Positions 24,899-32,936 of a DNA stretch of 46,814 nucleotides are shown here, piece after piece; positions within the stretch are counted from its first letter, which is position 1; each line of letters begins with the position of its first letter. A program made the position numbers and the translations under genes. The stretch comes from VGJV01 sp964646415. GTDB taxonomy: Bacteria > Patescibacteriota > Minisyncoccia > UBA6257 > 2-01-FULL-56-20. Location of the stretch: the NCBI GenBank assembly GCA_964646415.1, contig CAZYEL010000007.1:1-46814 (forward strand), given 5' to 3'. Under the pieces are notes generated by a model. The model saw nothing but the letters and a program-made list of their open reading frames with translations. It did no database searches and was not told the origin of the DNA.

Positions 24899-25657
24899 AT
24901 GACAAAGAAATACACAATCGGTGACCTTCAGGAGTTCCTCGAGGAATTCGGGCTTACGCCGAAGCAGGCGGCGCTCTACCTCGCGGCGCTCCGCATGGGA
25001 CCCTCCTCCGTGCAGGCGCTTGCGGACGAGGCGGACATCCAACGCACGAACGCCTATGACGCTCTGGGCGCGCTCGTCACGAAGGGGCTCGTGAGTATCT
25101 CGACCAAGGGCAAAAAGAAACTTTTTGCCGCACAGTCCCCCGCCGTGCTTAAAACACTCCTCGCGGAAAAAGAAACCTTGCTTGCGGACGTTGTACCCCA
25201 GCTTGAATCACTTCACATCACCACCGAACACAAACCGCGCATCTTCTATTACCCGGGCATCGAGGGATACAAACGCGTATATGAAGACTCCCTCACCACG
25301 AAAGAAGGCAAGCTCTTTGGCATCTTCGCCGTGCAGGACATGTGGGAAGTGTTGGGGCGGGAATACGCGGACAAGATGGTCGCGCGGCGTATAAAGGCGG
25401 GAATCCCCTTGCGCGTAATCCGTTCCCGCGAGCGGGACGCGGCGAACGTGTACCCCTCCACTCCGCGCGACCTCCGCGAGATGCGCTACGCCCCGCCCGG
25501 CATGGTCTTCCCCATCACCACCTACGTGTACGACAACAAAGTGATTATCCTCTCCTCAAAAAAAGAAACATTCGGGCTTTTGATTGAAAGCGCGGACATC
25601 GCGCAGGCGCACCGGAATTATTTCGAAGCGCTGTGGCAGATAAGCGAGGCGGGATAA
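24899..25657 (+). CDS. TrmB-family transcriptional regulator
   Basis: 252 residues from ATG 24899. Residues 1-75 form a TrmB-type winged helix: LQEFLEEFGLTPKQAALYLAALRMGPSSVQALADEADIQRTNAYDALGALVTKGLVSIS. A coiled helix (about 88-105) precedes a C-terminal sensor domain of phospholipase-D-like fold (PRIFYYPGIEGYKRVYEDSL, GIPLRVIRSRERDA, TYVYDNKVIILSSKKETFGLLIES). TrmB proteins control sugar and related genes in archaea and are frequent in CPR. It is divergent from the zinc-ribbon genes with a shared palindrome and has a TATATT-like -10 a few bases before the ATG. A paralog is at 35586-36314. Confidence 0.9.
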   Translation: MTKKYTIGDLQEFLEEFGLTPKQAALYLAALRMGPSSVQALADEADIQRTNAYDALGALVTKGLVSISTKGKKKLFAAQSPAVLKTLLAEKETLLADVVPQLESLHITTEHKPRIFYYPGIEGYKRVYEDSLTTKEGKLFGIFAVQDMWEVLGREYADKMVARRIKAGIPLRVIRSRERDAANVYPSTPRDLREMRYAPPGMVFPITTYVYDNKVIILSSKKETFGLLIESADIAQAHRNYFEALWQISEAG

Positions 25658-25660
25658 TTC

Positions 25661-26452
25661 CTATTGCACCTTGATAAACCCCGGTTTCACGTCGTCGCAA
25701 TACCCGTACTTCTGGTACCCACGCACAGTGACCGCGTAGCTTCCTGTGGGAAATGAGAAAGGAAGCCGGAACGTGACCGACGCCATGGACCACTGCACAA
25801 TGTCCTGGCTGTATATCTCAACGTCTTGTGGAAAAGGATACCCTGAAAGGAACACCATGGAAGTGCCCTCCACATATTCGCAAAAGCGCCTGCCTGTCGT
25901 CACGGTGTACGTGCGCGTGCCGGGCGCGGCGAGAAACACGGGTGCGGGCGGAAGCGATGGCACAGAGGTAGAGTTTTGCGGAGGGGGGCTATTAGGAGTG
26001 TCGTACAAATAACCATAGACGAAAGTGGGCGGCGAGTACGATTGGGCAGGTGATGAGAGAGGGATATATACGGAAGCCGGTGGTGTCTTGGGTGCGGAAA
26101 CCGGCGGAGGCACGGCATAAGTCGAGGCACCGCCCGGCGCTTTCGGCGGCGCAGGGGGCTGCGCCATAACTCCCGAATCCCCCGACACTTCCAGCACGCC
26201 CGCATCCTGCTCCGTCTGCAACGCAGAGGATTTCGGCGCGGCGGGCGCAAGCGGAAGGAGGTGGTCCCGCATCGCCTGAAGAGCTTCAATTTCTTTCTCG
26301 AGCGCCGCGGGGTCAACGGGCCGGTATCCCACGCTGCCCGGCGCCGAAGGCGCAGGTTCGGGTTCTCCGCTGCGGATGCCCCACACCACCCCCCCGGCAA
26401 CAAGCACAACTACTCCAATCGCTATAAATACCCCGAGCGCGCTCTTAGACAT
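25661..26452 (-). CDS. Membrane-anchored Pro-rich stalk with C-terminal Ig-like domain (paralog A)
   Basis: 263 residues from ATG 26452. N-terminal membrane helix (residues 6-26), a short helical stretch, a long Pro/Ala/Ser-rich linker (about 60-165), and an Ig-like terminal domain with the family pattern RRFCEYVEGTSMVFLSGYPF, SFPTGSYAVTVRGY and a closing GYC. Two conserved Cys probably pair outside the cell. First downstream member of three tandem genes; gap of 13 bp. Likely a surface adhesin or cell-wall stalk, but no ligand can be assigned. Confidence 0.8.
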   Translation of the reverse strand: MSKSALGVFIAIGVVVLVAGGVVWGIRSGEPEPAPSAPGSVGYRPVDPAALEKEIEALQAMRDHLLPLAPAAPKSSALQTEQDAGVLEVSGDSGVMAQPPAPPKAPGGASTYAVPPPVSAPKTPPASVYIPLSSPAQSYSPPTFVYGYLYDTPNSPPPQNSTSVPSLPPAPVFLAAPGTRTYTVTTGRRFCEYVEGTSMVFLSGYPFPQDVEIYSQDIVQWSMASVTFRLPFSFPTGSYAVTVRGYQKYGYCDDVKPGFIKVQ

Positions 26453-26465
26453 GGAGATATAGAAA

Positions 26466-27242
26466 CTATTGTACCGCAATCGTCTGGGGAGAAGAGGTGC
26501 TCGCCGTGCAATATCCCCACCCGTTCACTCCCCGCACCGTGACGCGATAAGTGCCGGATGGAACCGAATCCGGCACCCAAAACACGACGCGGTTGTCCGT
26601 CCAGCTTTTAATGTCACCGCCCTGAATCGTCGCATCCACCACAAGAGGATACCCCGTGAGCACCACGGAAGAGTTCGCGGCATAATCGCAAAACCCCTTG
26701 CCGTCCACCAAAAATTGCCGCGTTGCAACATGATACGTTGGCGACGTCGAAGTCGCCGCAGAGGGGGGTATGAAAATAGGAGTGCCCGTCGCCGCGCTTG
26801 GGGCGGGCGTGCTTGTGGAAGTGGTAGTCGTTTGCGCGGCGGGCACACTTAATGAAGAAGTGACGAGGGGGGCAGCTGCGGGAGTATTTGAAGAAGCAGA
26901 CATGGATTGAACAGGGAATGGAGAAGAAATAGACGTGGCGGGGGCAGCTTTCGGCGCGGCGGGAACGGGTGTGCTCGTCGCCTTTTGCGGTGCTGGCGCC
27001 GCGCTGCCCGCATCCGTGCCGACGGAAGGCCGGACTCCAAGCTGCCTCGCCTTTGCAACGAGGTTCTCTTCTTCGAATTCAAGCAATACTCCCCGATCCG
27101 CGGTCAGGGGCGGGAGCGCAGGCGTCGAGGTGGAAAATGTAGGTGCCATAGTAGGAAGCGCATGGAGCACTCCCCCGCGCCACCACACAAAGACGCCCAC
27201 CGCTGCCGCAAGCATCGCTCCAAAAAGAATCCAGCGAATCAT
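26466..27242 (-). CDS. Membrane-anchored Ser/Thr/Ala-rich stalk with Ig-like domain (paralog B)
   Basis: 258 residues, MIRWILFGAMLAAAVGVFVWW anchor, a low-complexity Ala/Ser/Thr/Pro stalk (residues 75-180) and the C-terminal domain FLVDGKGFCDYAANSSVVLTGYP with VPSGTYRVTVRG and GYC. Nearly identical layout to paralog C just upstream (9-bp gap); their anchors (MIRW...WWRG) are close enough for recent duplication, while stalk lengths and sequences differ. Confidence 0.82.
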   Translation of the reverse strand: MIRWILFGAMLAAAVGVFVWWRGGVLHALPTMAPTFSTSTPALPPLTADRGVLLEFEEENLVAKARQLGVRPSVGTDAGSAAPAPQKATSTPVPAAPKAAPATSISSPFPVQSMSASSNTPAAAPLVTSSLSVPAAQTTTTSTSTPAPSAATGTPIFIPPSAATSTSPTYHVATRQFLVDGKGFCDYAANSSVVLTGYPLVVDATIQGGDIKSWTDNRVVFWVPDSVPSGTYRVTVRGVNGWGYCTASTSSPQTIAVQ

Positions 27243-27251
27243 GATGGAAAA

Positions 27252-28028
27252 TTACGGCACCGTCACGGTAAGCGGAGACGACGCGCTCGCCGTGCAATAT
27301 CCCGACGACCCCACGCCGCGCACCGTTGCCCGGTATGTGCCCGCGGGCACCCAATCGGGGGCGACAAACACCACCTGTGTCGTCGTCCACGTGATAATCC
27401 AACTGCCGCTCACTGCGGCATCCGTGGCGAGCGGATAACCGGAAAGCATCACTGAAGAAACTCCCGTGTTGTATTCGCAAAACCCCGCGCCGTCTATCTG
27501 AAACTTCCGCGGATTGCTTGCTGCCTGCGGCGTCGAGGTTGTCGTAGAAGACGCGGCGGCAGACGAACTCGGCGACGTGCTTGTCGCAGTACTCGTTGCC
27601 GCCGCTGCTGCGGGCGGCGTGGATGTTGCGGCCGCCGTACTGGTGGCAACACTCAAAGGCTTATCCTCCGTCGATACCGGCGTACTCGACGGTACCACAG
27701 GGAGCACAGGCGCCTCTTCCGCAACCGCAGTTACCGTCGAAGAAACAACCTCCGGCACGGACTCTCCGCCAGCGGAAGAAGACGCGACAACCGCCTCCGG
27801 CGTGCTCGTGGTGAACTCCACGCCTGCTTCCGCCGCCTTTTGCCGAAGCCACGCTTCTTCGGATTTCAGAATCTCATCGCGGTTCGTCGCGACGGGAAGA
27901 GGCGCAACCGCCGATACCTGCACCGGGGCCGCCGGCGGAGGGAGCTCTTCCAACACCGAACCCCGCCACCACGCAAACGCGCCGATGGCTCCCGCGAGAA
28001 AAACGCCTATGACTGCCCAGCGAATCAT
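27252..28028 (-). CDS. Membrane-anchored Ser/Thr/Ala-rich stalk with Ig-like domain (paralog C)
   Basis: 258 residues: anchor MIRWAVIGVFLAGAIGAFAWW, an acidic helix (DEILKSEEAWLRQKAAEAG), a very repetitive Ala/Ser/Thr stalk (to about residue 175) and the domain FQIDGAGFCEYNTGVSSVMLSGYPL with VPAGTYRATVRG and GYC. First gene of the three-gene operon. The repetitive stalk codes could vary in length between strains. Confidence 0.82.
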   Translation of the reverse strand: MIRWAVIGVFLAGAIGAFAWWRGSVLEELPPPAAPVQVSAVAPLPVATNRDEILKSEEAWLRQKAAEAGVEFTTSTPEAVVASSSAGGESVPEVVSSTVTAVAEEAPVLPVVPSSTPVSTEDKPLSVATSTAAATSTPPAAAAATSTATSTSPSSSAAASSTTTSTPQAASNPRKFQIDGAGFCEYNTGVSSVMLSGYPLATDAAVSGSWIITWTTTQVVFVAPDWVPAGTYRATVRGVGSSGYCTASASSPLTVTVP

Positions 28029-28067
28029 TATTCTGTATTGTAACGCATCCGCCCGTGATGGAAGGGA

Positions 28068-28694
28068 CTATAACTCCCCCACCAGTTCCGGAATATCCCG
28101 AAAGCGCGCCGTTATGCGATCCGCTCCTCCGATTTCGCTTTGTGAGTAAATAATCACTTTCATCCCCGCCGCACGCGCCGCGAGCATATCGGTTTCCGCG
28201 TCTCCCACATAGACGCACTCTTCGGGCTTCACTTGCAAGCGCTCCGCCGCAAGAAGCAGCGGCGCGGGGTGAGGTTTGTGGTGTTGTGTGTCCTCGTACG
28301 CAATCGAAACTTTGAAATACTCCCGAAGCGCGGCGAGCTTGGGAGGTTCATATACTCCCGTTCTGCCGCGGCTCGTCGCAATGCCCAAGAGGTACTTCCC
28401 GCCCAGTTCCCGGATGACCTCTTCAAGCTGCTCGGGGTATTTAAGAAGCGGGATGGGGTATGGCACGGTACGATCTCTTCCTGCGGTAACTATTTTGCGA
28501 ATTGCTTTCTCATCGGTTAATCCGGTCATCGCCCGCACCGCATCCCGTAGCGTGAGATGGAAAAAATTCCCGAATTCCTCCCTTGTGGGAAGCGGATGCC
28601 CCGCATATTGCATAAGGTCCTGAAAAAACTTCAAATTCGCCCCAAGGGAATCAATGAGGACGCCGTCAATGTCGAAAATAACCGAACGAATCAT
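28068..28694 (-). CDS. HAD-superfamily phosphatase
   Basis: 208 residues from ATG 28694 (MIRSVIFDIDGVLIDS). All four HAD motifs are present: DIDGVLID (nucleophile Asp8 and acid Asp10), ATSRG, HKPHP (Lys) and VGDAETD. A helical cap follows motif I, as in phosphoglycolate phosphatase or beta-phosphoglucomutase. Substrate cannot be told. The stalk-gene operon starts 40 bp downstream on the same strand; the tmRNA gene lies divergently upstream. Confidence 0.9.
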   Translation of the reverse strand: MIRSVIFDIDGVLIDSLGANLKFFQDLMQYAGHPLPTREEFGNFFHLTLRDAVRAMTGLTDEKAIRKIVTAGRDRTVPYPIPLLKYPEQLEEVIRELGGKYLLGIATSRGRTGVYEPPKLAALREYFKVSIAYEDTQHHKPHPAPLLLAAERLQVKPEECVYVGDAETDMLAARAAGMKVIIYSQSEIGGADRITARFRDIPELVGEL

Positions 28695-28749
28695 GGTGTT
28701 GAAAGTGTAGCAGAGAAAGCGCCCGCTTAAGAAGTAACTGCTGAAAACA

Positions 28750-28777
28750 TTGACGAAAAGGCAAAAAGTAGTACTCT
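28750..28777 (+). promoter_or_regulatory. ssrA promoter
   Basis: -35 TTGACG (28750-28755), 16-nt spacer, -10 TACTCT (28772-28777), with the mature 5' end at 28787, 10 nt after the -10. Confidence 0.75.
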
Positions 28778-28786
28778 GTGTACCAC

Positions 28787-29100
28787 GGGGATGATCGGCT
28801 TCGATGAAGCTGGAATGCATACCTGCGAGCCGAGCGTGAACCTCGATAAACTTCACAAAACCTATTATCTGCCAACTCTAAAGTTGCAGCTCCGGCGTAC
28901 GCATACGCGTAACCCGGGGGATCGCCTCATTTGGGTCTCTTAAGTGAGTAGCGGTCTTATATAAGGAGACTCGTCCCAGCGCGATGATTCTGGTGCCGGG
29001 GCTAAACAATGAATCACTACGTACTACTTTTGTAGCACTACGCTCGTAGAGGGTATGCATCACCCAACTTCAGACGGCGGTTCAATTCCGCCCATCTCCA
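28787..29100 (+). ncRNA. ssrA: tmRNA (transfer-messenger RNA)
   Basis: 314 nt. The 5' end GGGGATG pairs with the 3' CATCTCC of the tRNA-like domain; GGCTTCGAT follows at the 5' side, and the T arm GGCGGTTCAATTCCGCC closes the 3' side. The 3' CCA is not encoded. The resume codon is GCC at 28871 and the tag reads ANSKVAAPAYAYA, ending in TAA at 28910-28912. It frees stalled ribosomes with SmpB (18456). The segment 29010-29050 carries CACTACG/TACTACT-like short repeats that may form a pseudoknot. Confidence 0.95.
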
Positions 29101-29131
29101 CAAAAATAACGAGCGGTACTCCGCGACTATA

Positions 29132-29169
29132 TTTTTGTAGGATGCCGCAATACTTTGCGGCGCCACACC
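29132..29169. repeat. 38-bp direct repeat, copy 1
   Basis: Identical to 29200-29237 over 38 bp, 68 bp apart. Contains the stem-loop GCCGCAA-TACT-TTGCGGC. Lies just after the tmRNA. Confidence 0.9.
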
Positions 29170-29175
29170 AGATAC

Positions 29176-29197
29176 AAAGCCGCCTTCGGGTGGTTTT
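29176..29197 (+). terminator. tmRNA terminator (UUCG tetraloop)
   Basis: A 9-bp stem AAAGCCGCC/GGTGGTTTT around a TTCG tetraloop, between the two 38-bp repeats; T-rich sequence follows. Confidence 0.65.
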
Positions 29198-29199
29198 GA

Positions 29200-29237
29200 T
29201 TTTTGTAGGATGCCGCAATACTTTGCGGCGCCACACC
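29200..29237. repeat. 38-bp direct repeat, copy 2
   Basis: Second copy of the repeat at 29132-29169. Its last base touches the stop codon of the convergent aldehyde dehydrogenase gene, so its hairpin may terminate that transcript too. Confidence 0.9.
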
Positions 29238-30616
29238 TACTTCTTCTCACTGACCGTCTTCATCTTCGTAACGTAACGGTACCCGTATTTCCCATCCGCG
29301 CTGCCCATGCCGGATTTTTTGTAACCACCGAATGGTGCGTTGTCAGTGAAATAATCAGCACCATTGATACTGACATTCCCCGCGATGATTTCCTTAGCCA
29401 CCCTTTTTGCTCGACCTTGATCACTTGAATACACAAAAGCGCTTAATCCGTAGGGGGTGTCATTCGCCAGCTTTAGTGCTTCCTCCTCAGTTTTAAAAGG
29501 CATAATCGGCAAGACCGGACCGAACACCTCTTCTCTGTAAACCTTCATATCTTTAGTTACTCCTACGATGACCGTTGGCTCATAATACGCACCATTTAGA
29601 CCAGCAGGTTTCTTGCCGCCAGTTAAAATCTTAGCGCCTTTATCAACCGCATCCTTTACTTGCGATTCCAGCACTACTAACTGTCTTTCCGCAACCAATG
29701 GGCCCATGGTTGTTTTTTCATCTTCCGGATCTCCGACAACATAACTTTTCACTTCTGCTACTACCTTTGCGACAAAGTCATCGAATATATCCTTGTGGAC
29801 GAATAACCTCTTAAGAGCGCAGCAAATTTGACCTGTATTGTTAAATCTTTCGTCGCATACTATGGGACAAATGTTACCGACGCTCACATCATTAAAAACA
29901 ATGCCCGGAGAAGATCCTCCCATTTCGAGTACGACAGGAATAAATTTCTTGGCGGCTTTTTCATATATCGACTGACCAACTTTTGAGCTTCCGGTAAAGT
30001 GAATGAGATTCACATCCTGATCCGTAAGAAATTCACCCACGGAACCATTGCCATAAACCATTTGAATAACGCCCTCTGGAAAACCAGCTTTTTCAAATAA
30101 TTTGATAATGAGATTACTTGTCAGCGGACATTCCTCAGAGCCCTTGGCTACGACGGTATTGCCCGCCAACAATGCCTGCGTCACCGAGATAAAAAATGTG
30201 GACGTTGGATAATTCCAAGGAGTGATAGAGGCAACAACGCCAAAAGGTTCGAAGTAGACTGTCGTCTTTTGCGTATCGGATTCATCAACCACATCTGGTT
30301 CTAGCATCTTTTCTGCTAATTTTATGTTCTGCTTTATATATTCAATTCTTCCCTTTACCTCTCCCCTGCTTTTCAAAATAGGTTTACCCATTTCTCTCGT
30401 TTGCATACGCGCAATTTCTGATGAGCCTTTTTCGAAAATCGGAATAAGTTTTTCAAAATACATTCCTCTTTCTTTTACAGAAAGATTTTTCCATGCCGGA
30501 AAAGCTTTACGCGCCAACTCTACGGCTTTTCTAATTTCTTCCCCGCTGGAAATGGCAGTACTACCAACCTCTTGATAGCCTTTGCCAGGATTAGTTGAAA
30601 TAATTTTATTTTCCAT
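29237..30616 (-). CDS. NAD(P)-dependent aldehyde dehydrogenase (succinate-semialdehyde type)
   Basis: 459 residues from ATG 30616. Oxidises an aldehyde to its acid. Family marks: ITPWNYP, the Rossmann FTGSSKVGQSIYEKA, VLEMGGSSPGIV with the general-base Glu, and NNTGQICCALKR with the catalytic Cys; C-terminal EEVFGPVLPI and FGGYKKSGMG. Lies nearest the succinate-semialdehyde/acyl class, but the exact substrate is open. DNA is clearly more AT-rich than neighbouring housekeeping genes, as are the two genes upstream, suggesting recent acquisition. Confidence 0.93.
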   Translation of the reverse strand: MENKIISTNPGKGYQEVGSTAISSGEEIRKAVELARKAFPAWKNLSVKERGMYFEKLIPIFEKGSSEIARMQTREMGKPILKSRGEVKGRIEYIKQNIKLAEKMLEPDVVDESDTQKTTVYFEPFGVVASITPWNYPTSTFFISVTQALLAGNTVVAKGSEECPLTSNLIIKLFEKAGFPEGVIQMVYGNGSVGEFLTDQDVNLIHFTGSSKVGQSIYEKAAKKFIPVVLEMGGSSPGIVFNDVSVGNICPIVCDERFNNTGQICCALKRLFVHKDIFDDFVAKVVAEVKSYVVGDPEDEKTTMGPLVAERQLVVLESQVKDAVDKGAKILTGGKKPAGLNGAYYEPTVIVGVTKDMKVYREEVFGPVLPIMPFKTEEEALKLANDTPYGLSAFVYSSDQGRAKRVAKEIIAGNVSINGADYFTDNAPFGGYKKSGMGSADGKYGYRYVTKMKTVSEKK

Positions 30617-30707
30617 AAAAGAATCGTAACACACTGGCCATATCACCATTTCGCAATTCAAATGTGCTACTTATTACAAAGCTAAGTAGGAAACTTTCAA
30701 AAAAATA

Positions 30708-31283
30708 TTATTCTTCAGGGCGAAACCACTTTTTAAAAAAGTTTTCTTTAAAAGCAAGCCCTATAAGACCCAGGAGAGGTACAATAATTATTGTCCAGAA
30801 AATTCGATCGATTTGACCGCCTAACTGAGCCACATTGCTTTTTACATCATCAAAGTTCTTGTTCAAATTCTCCTGTTTTTCACGCAAGAGTCTAGAGGTA
30901 AGAGCCTTATCAGGATCCTCCAATATGGATTGCTGTAAATTCTTTATATCCCCCTCATTTTTTTCTAATTTAGAAAACAAAACGTAGGACTCAGGACTTT
31001 TTGCACTATTTAATGTCTGAGTTAGGTTTTCAAGTTTACGATCCAGTCTTTCTTGATTCTGTTCTAAAATAGTGATTTTTTTATTTGAAGTCCCAAAATC
31101 AAAAAACTCTAGGCTGAAAAATTTATTACTCCCAAAGACGATTAGAACGAAAACAGAGTAGGCTACGGAGATTAAGGATATAATTATTAACTTTCTCTGT
31201 CTCTTTTCTTTTAAAAAACGCTTTTTGAGTTCGAGTTCTAAAAGTTCACTTCCCCTTTCTCCTTGCCCAGAATCTACAGTCAT
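30708..31283 (-). CDS. Coiled-coil membrane protein of unknown function
   Basis: 191 residues. Basic N-terminus, membrane helix (about 32-51), long charged coiled coil (about 65-155, ITILEQNQERLDRKLENLTQTL) and a second membrane helix (about 163-180) followed by a basic tail. Both ends would face the same side, the coiled coil the other. AT-rich codons. Its ATG overlaps the stop of the next gene upstream (ATGA), so they form a unit. Not recognised. Confidence 0.75.
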   Translation of the reverse strand: MTVDSGQGERGSELLELELKKRFLKEKRQRKLIIISLISVAYSVFVLIVFGSNKFFSLEFFDFGTSNKKITILEQNQERLDRKLENLTQTLNSAKSPESYVLFSKLEKNEGDIKNLQQSILEDPDKALTSRLLREKQENLNKNFDDVKSNVAQLGGQIDRIFWTIIIVPLLGLIGLAFKENFFKKWFRPEE

Positions 31284-31492
31284 CCTTTTGGAAACTCAGG
31301 CATCTTTCGAATGACCTCGGCCATCCTATCAAACTCCGCTTCAATAAAGTTATTTATTTCCATCTGCGTCGCTACTCCTTTCGAAACCAATAGTTGTTCC
31401 AAGGCCTTAATTCGGACGTCTCGGGCCATGTCAAAAGCTGAGCCAGCATTTATCTTTGGGATAACAGCTTTTAGAAAATCTTCGAATTTCAT
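31280..31492 (-). CDS. Small helical protein of unknown function
   Basis: 70 residues, soluble and likely all-helical (MARDVRIKALEQLLVSKG, INNFIEAEFDRMAEVIRKM). Overlaps the coiled-coil membrane protein gene by 4 bp (ATGA), so it is translated first in a two-gene unit. AT-rich like its neighbour. Could be a partner or regulator of the membrane protein; nothing in it is diagnostic. Confidence 0.7.
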   Translation of the reverse strand: MKFEDFLKAVIPKINAGSAFDMARDVRIKALEQLLVSKGVATQMEINNFIEAEFDRMAEVIRKMPEFPKG

Positions 31493-31575
31493 AATCTTTA
31501 TTTTACACCACTGCTATTAATGACACCAGAAATCGCCTCACTTTCAACTTCCGCAATGCGGTACAATAAAACCAA

Positions 31576-32406
31576 ATGGGCTTTCTGGGAGATGTAATTG
31601 GGAAAATCGCCGCCGTCTTGATGGCTCCGGTGGTGTTTATCGGGGGACTGTTTTCTTCTCCCCCGCCGCCCGCGGCTACGCCGACAGCAACCTCCTCCTC
31701 CGTCGCGAAAGCGCAGGCTTCCACTTCCCTCTCTATTCAATCGTCATCTCTCCCCGCAATCGACGACGCACCGTTCCCGCTCCTTTTCTTCGAACCGATA
31801 GCGTCGGCTTTGGAACCCCTCGTGCCAACCTCCACTCCCACCTCAACATTTGCCGAAACAGCGTCAGCCGTTGCGGAGACATTTTCAGCCGCTCTTGAAG
31901 CAACTTCGACTCTCCCCACCAAGCAAGCGAACGCGCCCGCGTCTTCGTCGGTCGCCGTGCCTCCGCCCTCGAGCGAGCCGCCCGCGCCGACCTCTACAAT
32001 GGCAATCGCGGGAGCCACTTCTACGCCCGCCTCAAGCACCATTGCTTTTGCAACTTCCACTGCAACCTCGTCTCCAATCTCAACCGCTTCGTCTTCGGCA
32101 ACTTCCACCCCTCCCACCGTTTCCACTTCAACAAATCCCCGCGTTTTCACCATCAGGGGTCAAAACTTTTGCACCAATAACCCGGGCTCATCCGCAATAT
32201 TCATCCGCGGGTATCCGCTCATAAACGACATCTCTGTCCCGCCCATACTCATCACTTCGTGGTCCGATACGCAGGTGACATTCGAAACGCCGGATTCGGT
32301 GCCGCGGGGAAGCTACGCAGTAATTGTGAGGGGATACAGGGATACGGAACCACGCGGTTATTGCACCGACGTTACTTCATCAAGCTTCAAGATTGCCGTG
32401 CCGTAA
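31576..32406 (+). CDS. Membrane-anchored Ser/Thr-rich stalk with Ig-like domain (paralog D)
   Basis: 276 residues: hydrophobic N-terminus (residues 5-27), a long Ser/Thr/Ala/Pro stalk (30-185) and the same terminal domain as paralogs A-C (FTIRGQNFCTNNPGSSAIFIRGYPL, ITSWSDTQVTFETPDSVPRGSYAVIVRGY, GYC). It is on the other strand, separated from the tandem trio by the tmRNA and the AT-rich island. TACAAT at 31562-31567 ends 8 nt before the ATG, so the transcript is probably leaderless. Confidence 0.8.
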   Translation: MGFLGDVIGKIAAVLMAPVVFIGGLFSSPPPPAATPTATSSSVAKAQASTSLSIQSSSLPAIDDAPFPLLFFEPIASALEPLVPTSTPTSTFAETASAVAETFSAALEATSTLPTKQANAPASSSVAVPPPSSEPPAPTSTMAIAGATSTPASSTIAFATSTATSSPISTASSSATSTPPTVSTSTNPRVFTIRGQNFCTNNPGSSAIFIRGYPLINDISVPPILITSWSDTQVTFETPDSVPRGSYAVIVRGYRDTEPRGYCTDVTSSSFKIAVP

Positions 32407-32509
32407 AAACGGATTAGTTTTGTCTTCCTGCCTCAACCCACTACGTTGCCGCATCGGGTTCAGGTAGGGTGGCAGTCGCGAGGTTGTATTGACTCATTAC
32501 TGCCACTCG

Positions 32510-32761
32510 TTATTCGCCTTGGGTCAGGCGAATGTGCTCCTCGGTCACGATGCGCAGCCGCTCAGCCGCACGCCACTCCTCGGTGGGAATGGGGCTCTCA
32601 ATCATCGAGGCGTCGTCCTCGAGAGGAACCTCGTACTCTCCGTGAGTGACGCAGTGGAGCGTCCGCATCTTTCGCGGCTTATTATCCCGAAGCCGCACGA
32701 CGTCGGGGTAGTAACATCCGCATGAAGCGGGCTGTTGCCCTTCGGCATAGGGTCCTGGCAT
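32510..32761 (-). CDS. Small hypothetical protein
   Basis: 83 residues with SCGCYYPDVVRL and LHCVTHGEYEVPLEDDASMIE; three Cys and one His may bind a metal. An AGAAAGG SD lies 8 nt before the ATG at 32761. No homolog recognised. The 100 bp between its stop and paralog D hold only GC-rich imperfect repeats (CTGCCTCAACCC and CAGGTAGGGTGGCAG). Confidence 0.5.
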   Translation of the reverse strand: MPGPYAEGQQPASCGCYYPDVVRLRDNKPRKMRTLHCVTHGEYEVPLEDDASMIESPIPTEEWRAAERLRIVTEEHIRLTQGE

Positions 32762-32936
32762 AATCAGCCTTTCTCATTTTGGGTTTATTAATTTGCGCCG
32801 AAGCTTGAGTGTATAACGCCTCCCTCGGAGAATCAAACCGCCTTTATTCCCCGCTCTAAAATTCGCTGTGGATATCTCCGCGGCGGTGGATATGCTATTA
32901 TTCCCACTATGTTTTTATGATGAGAAAAAAACTCTC

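Noticed and set aside
27514..28149. 211-codon plus-strand Thr/Ala/Val-rich frame opposite stalk paralog C
   Set aside because: Complement of the low-complexity stalk; paralogy supports the minus strand.
29132..29237. CRISPR-like direct repeats after ssrA
   Set aside because: Only two 38-bp copies, with a terminator hairpin between them and no cas genes.
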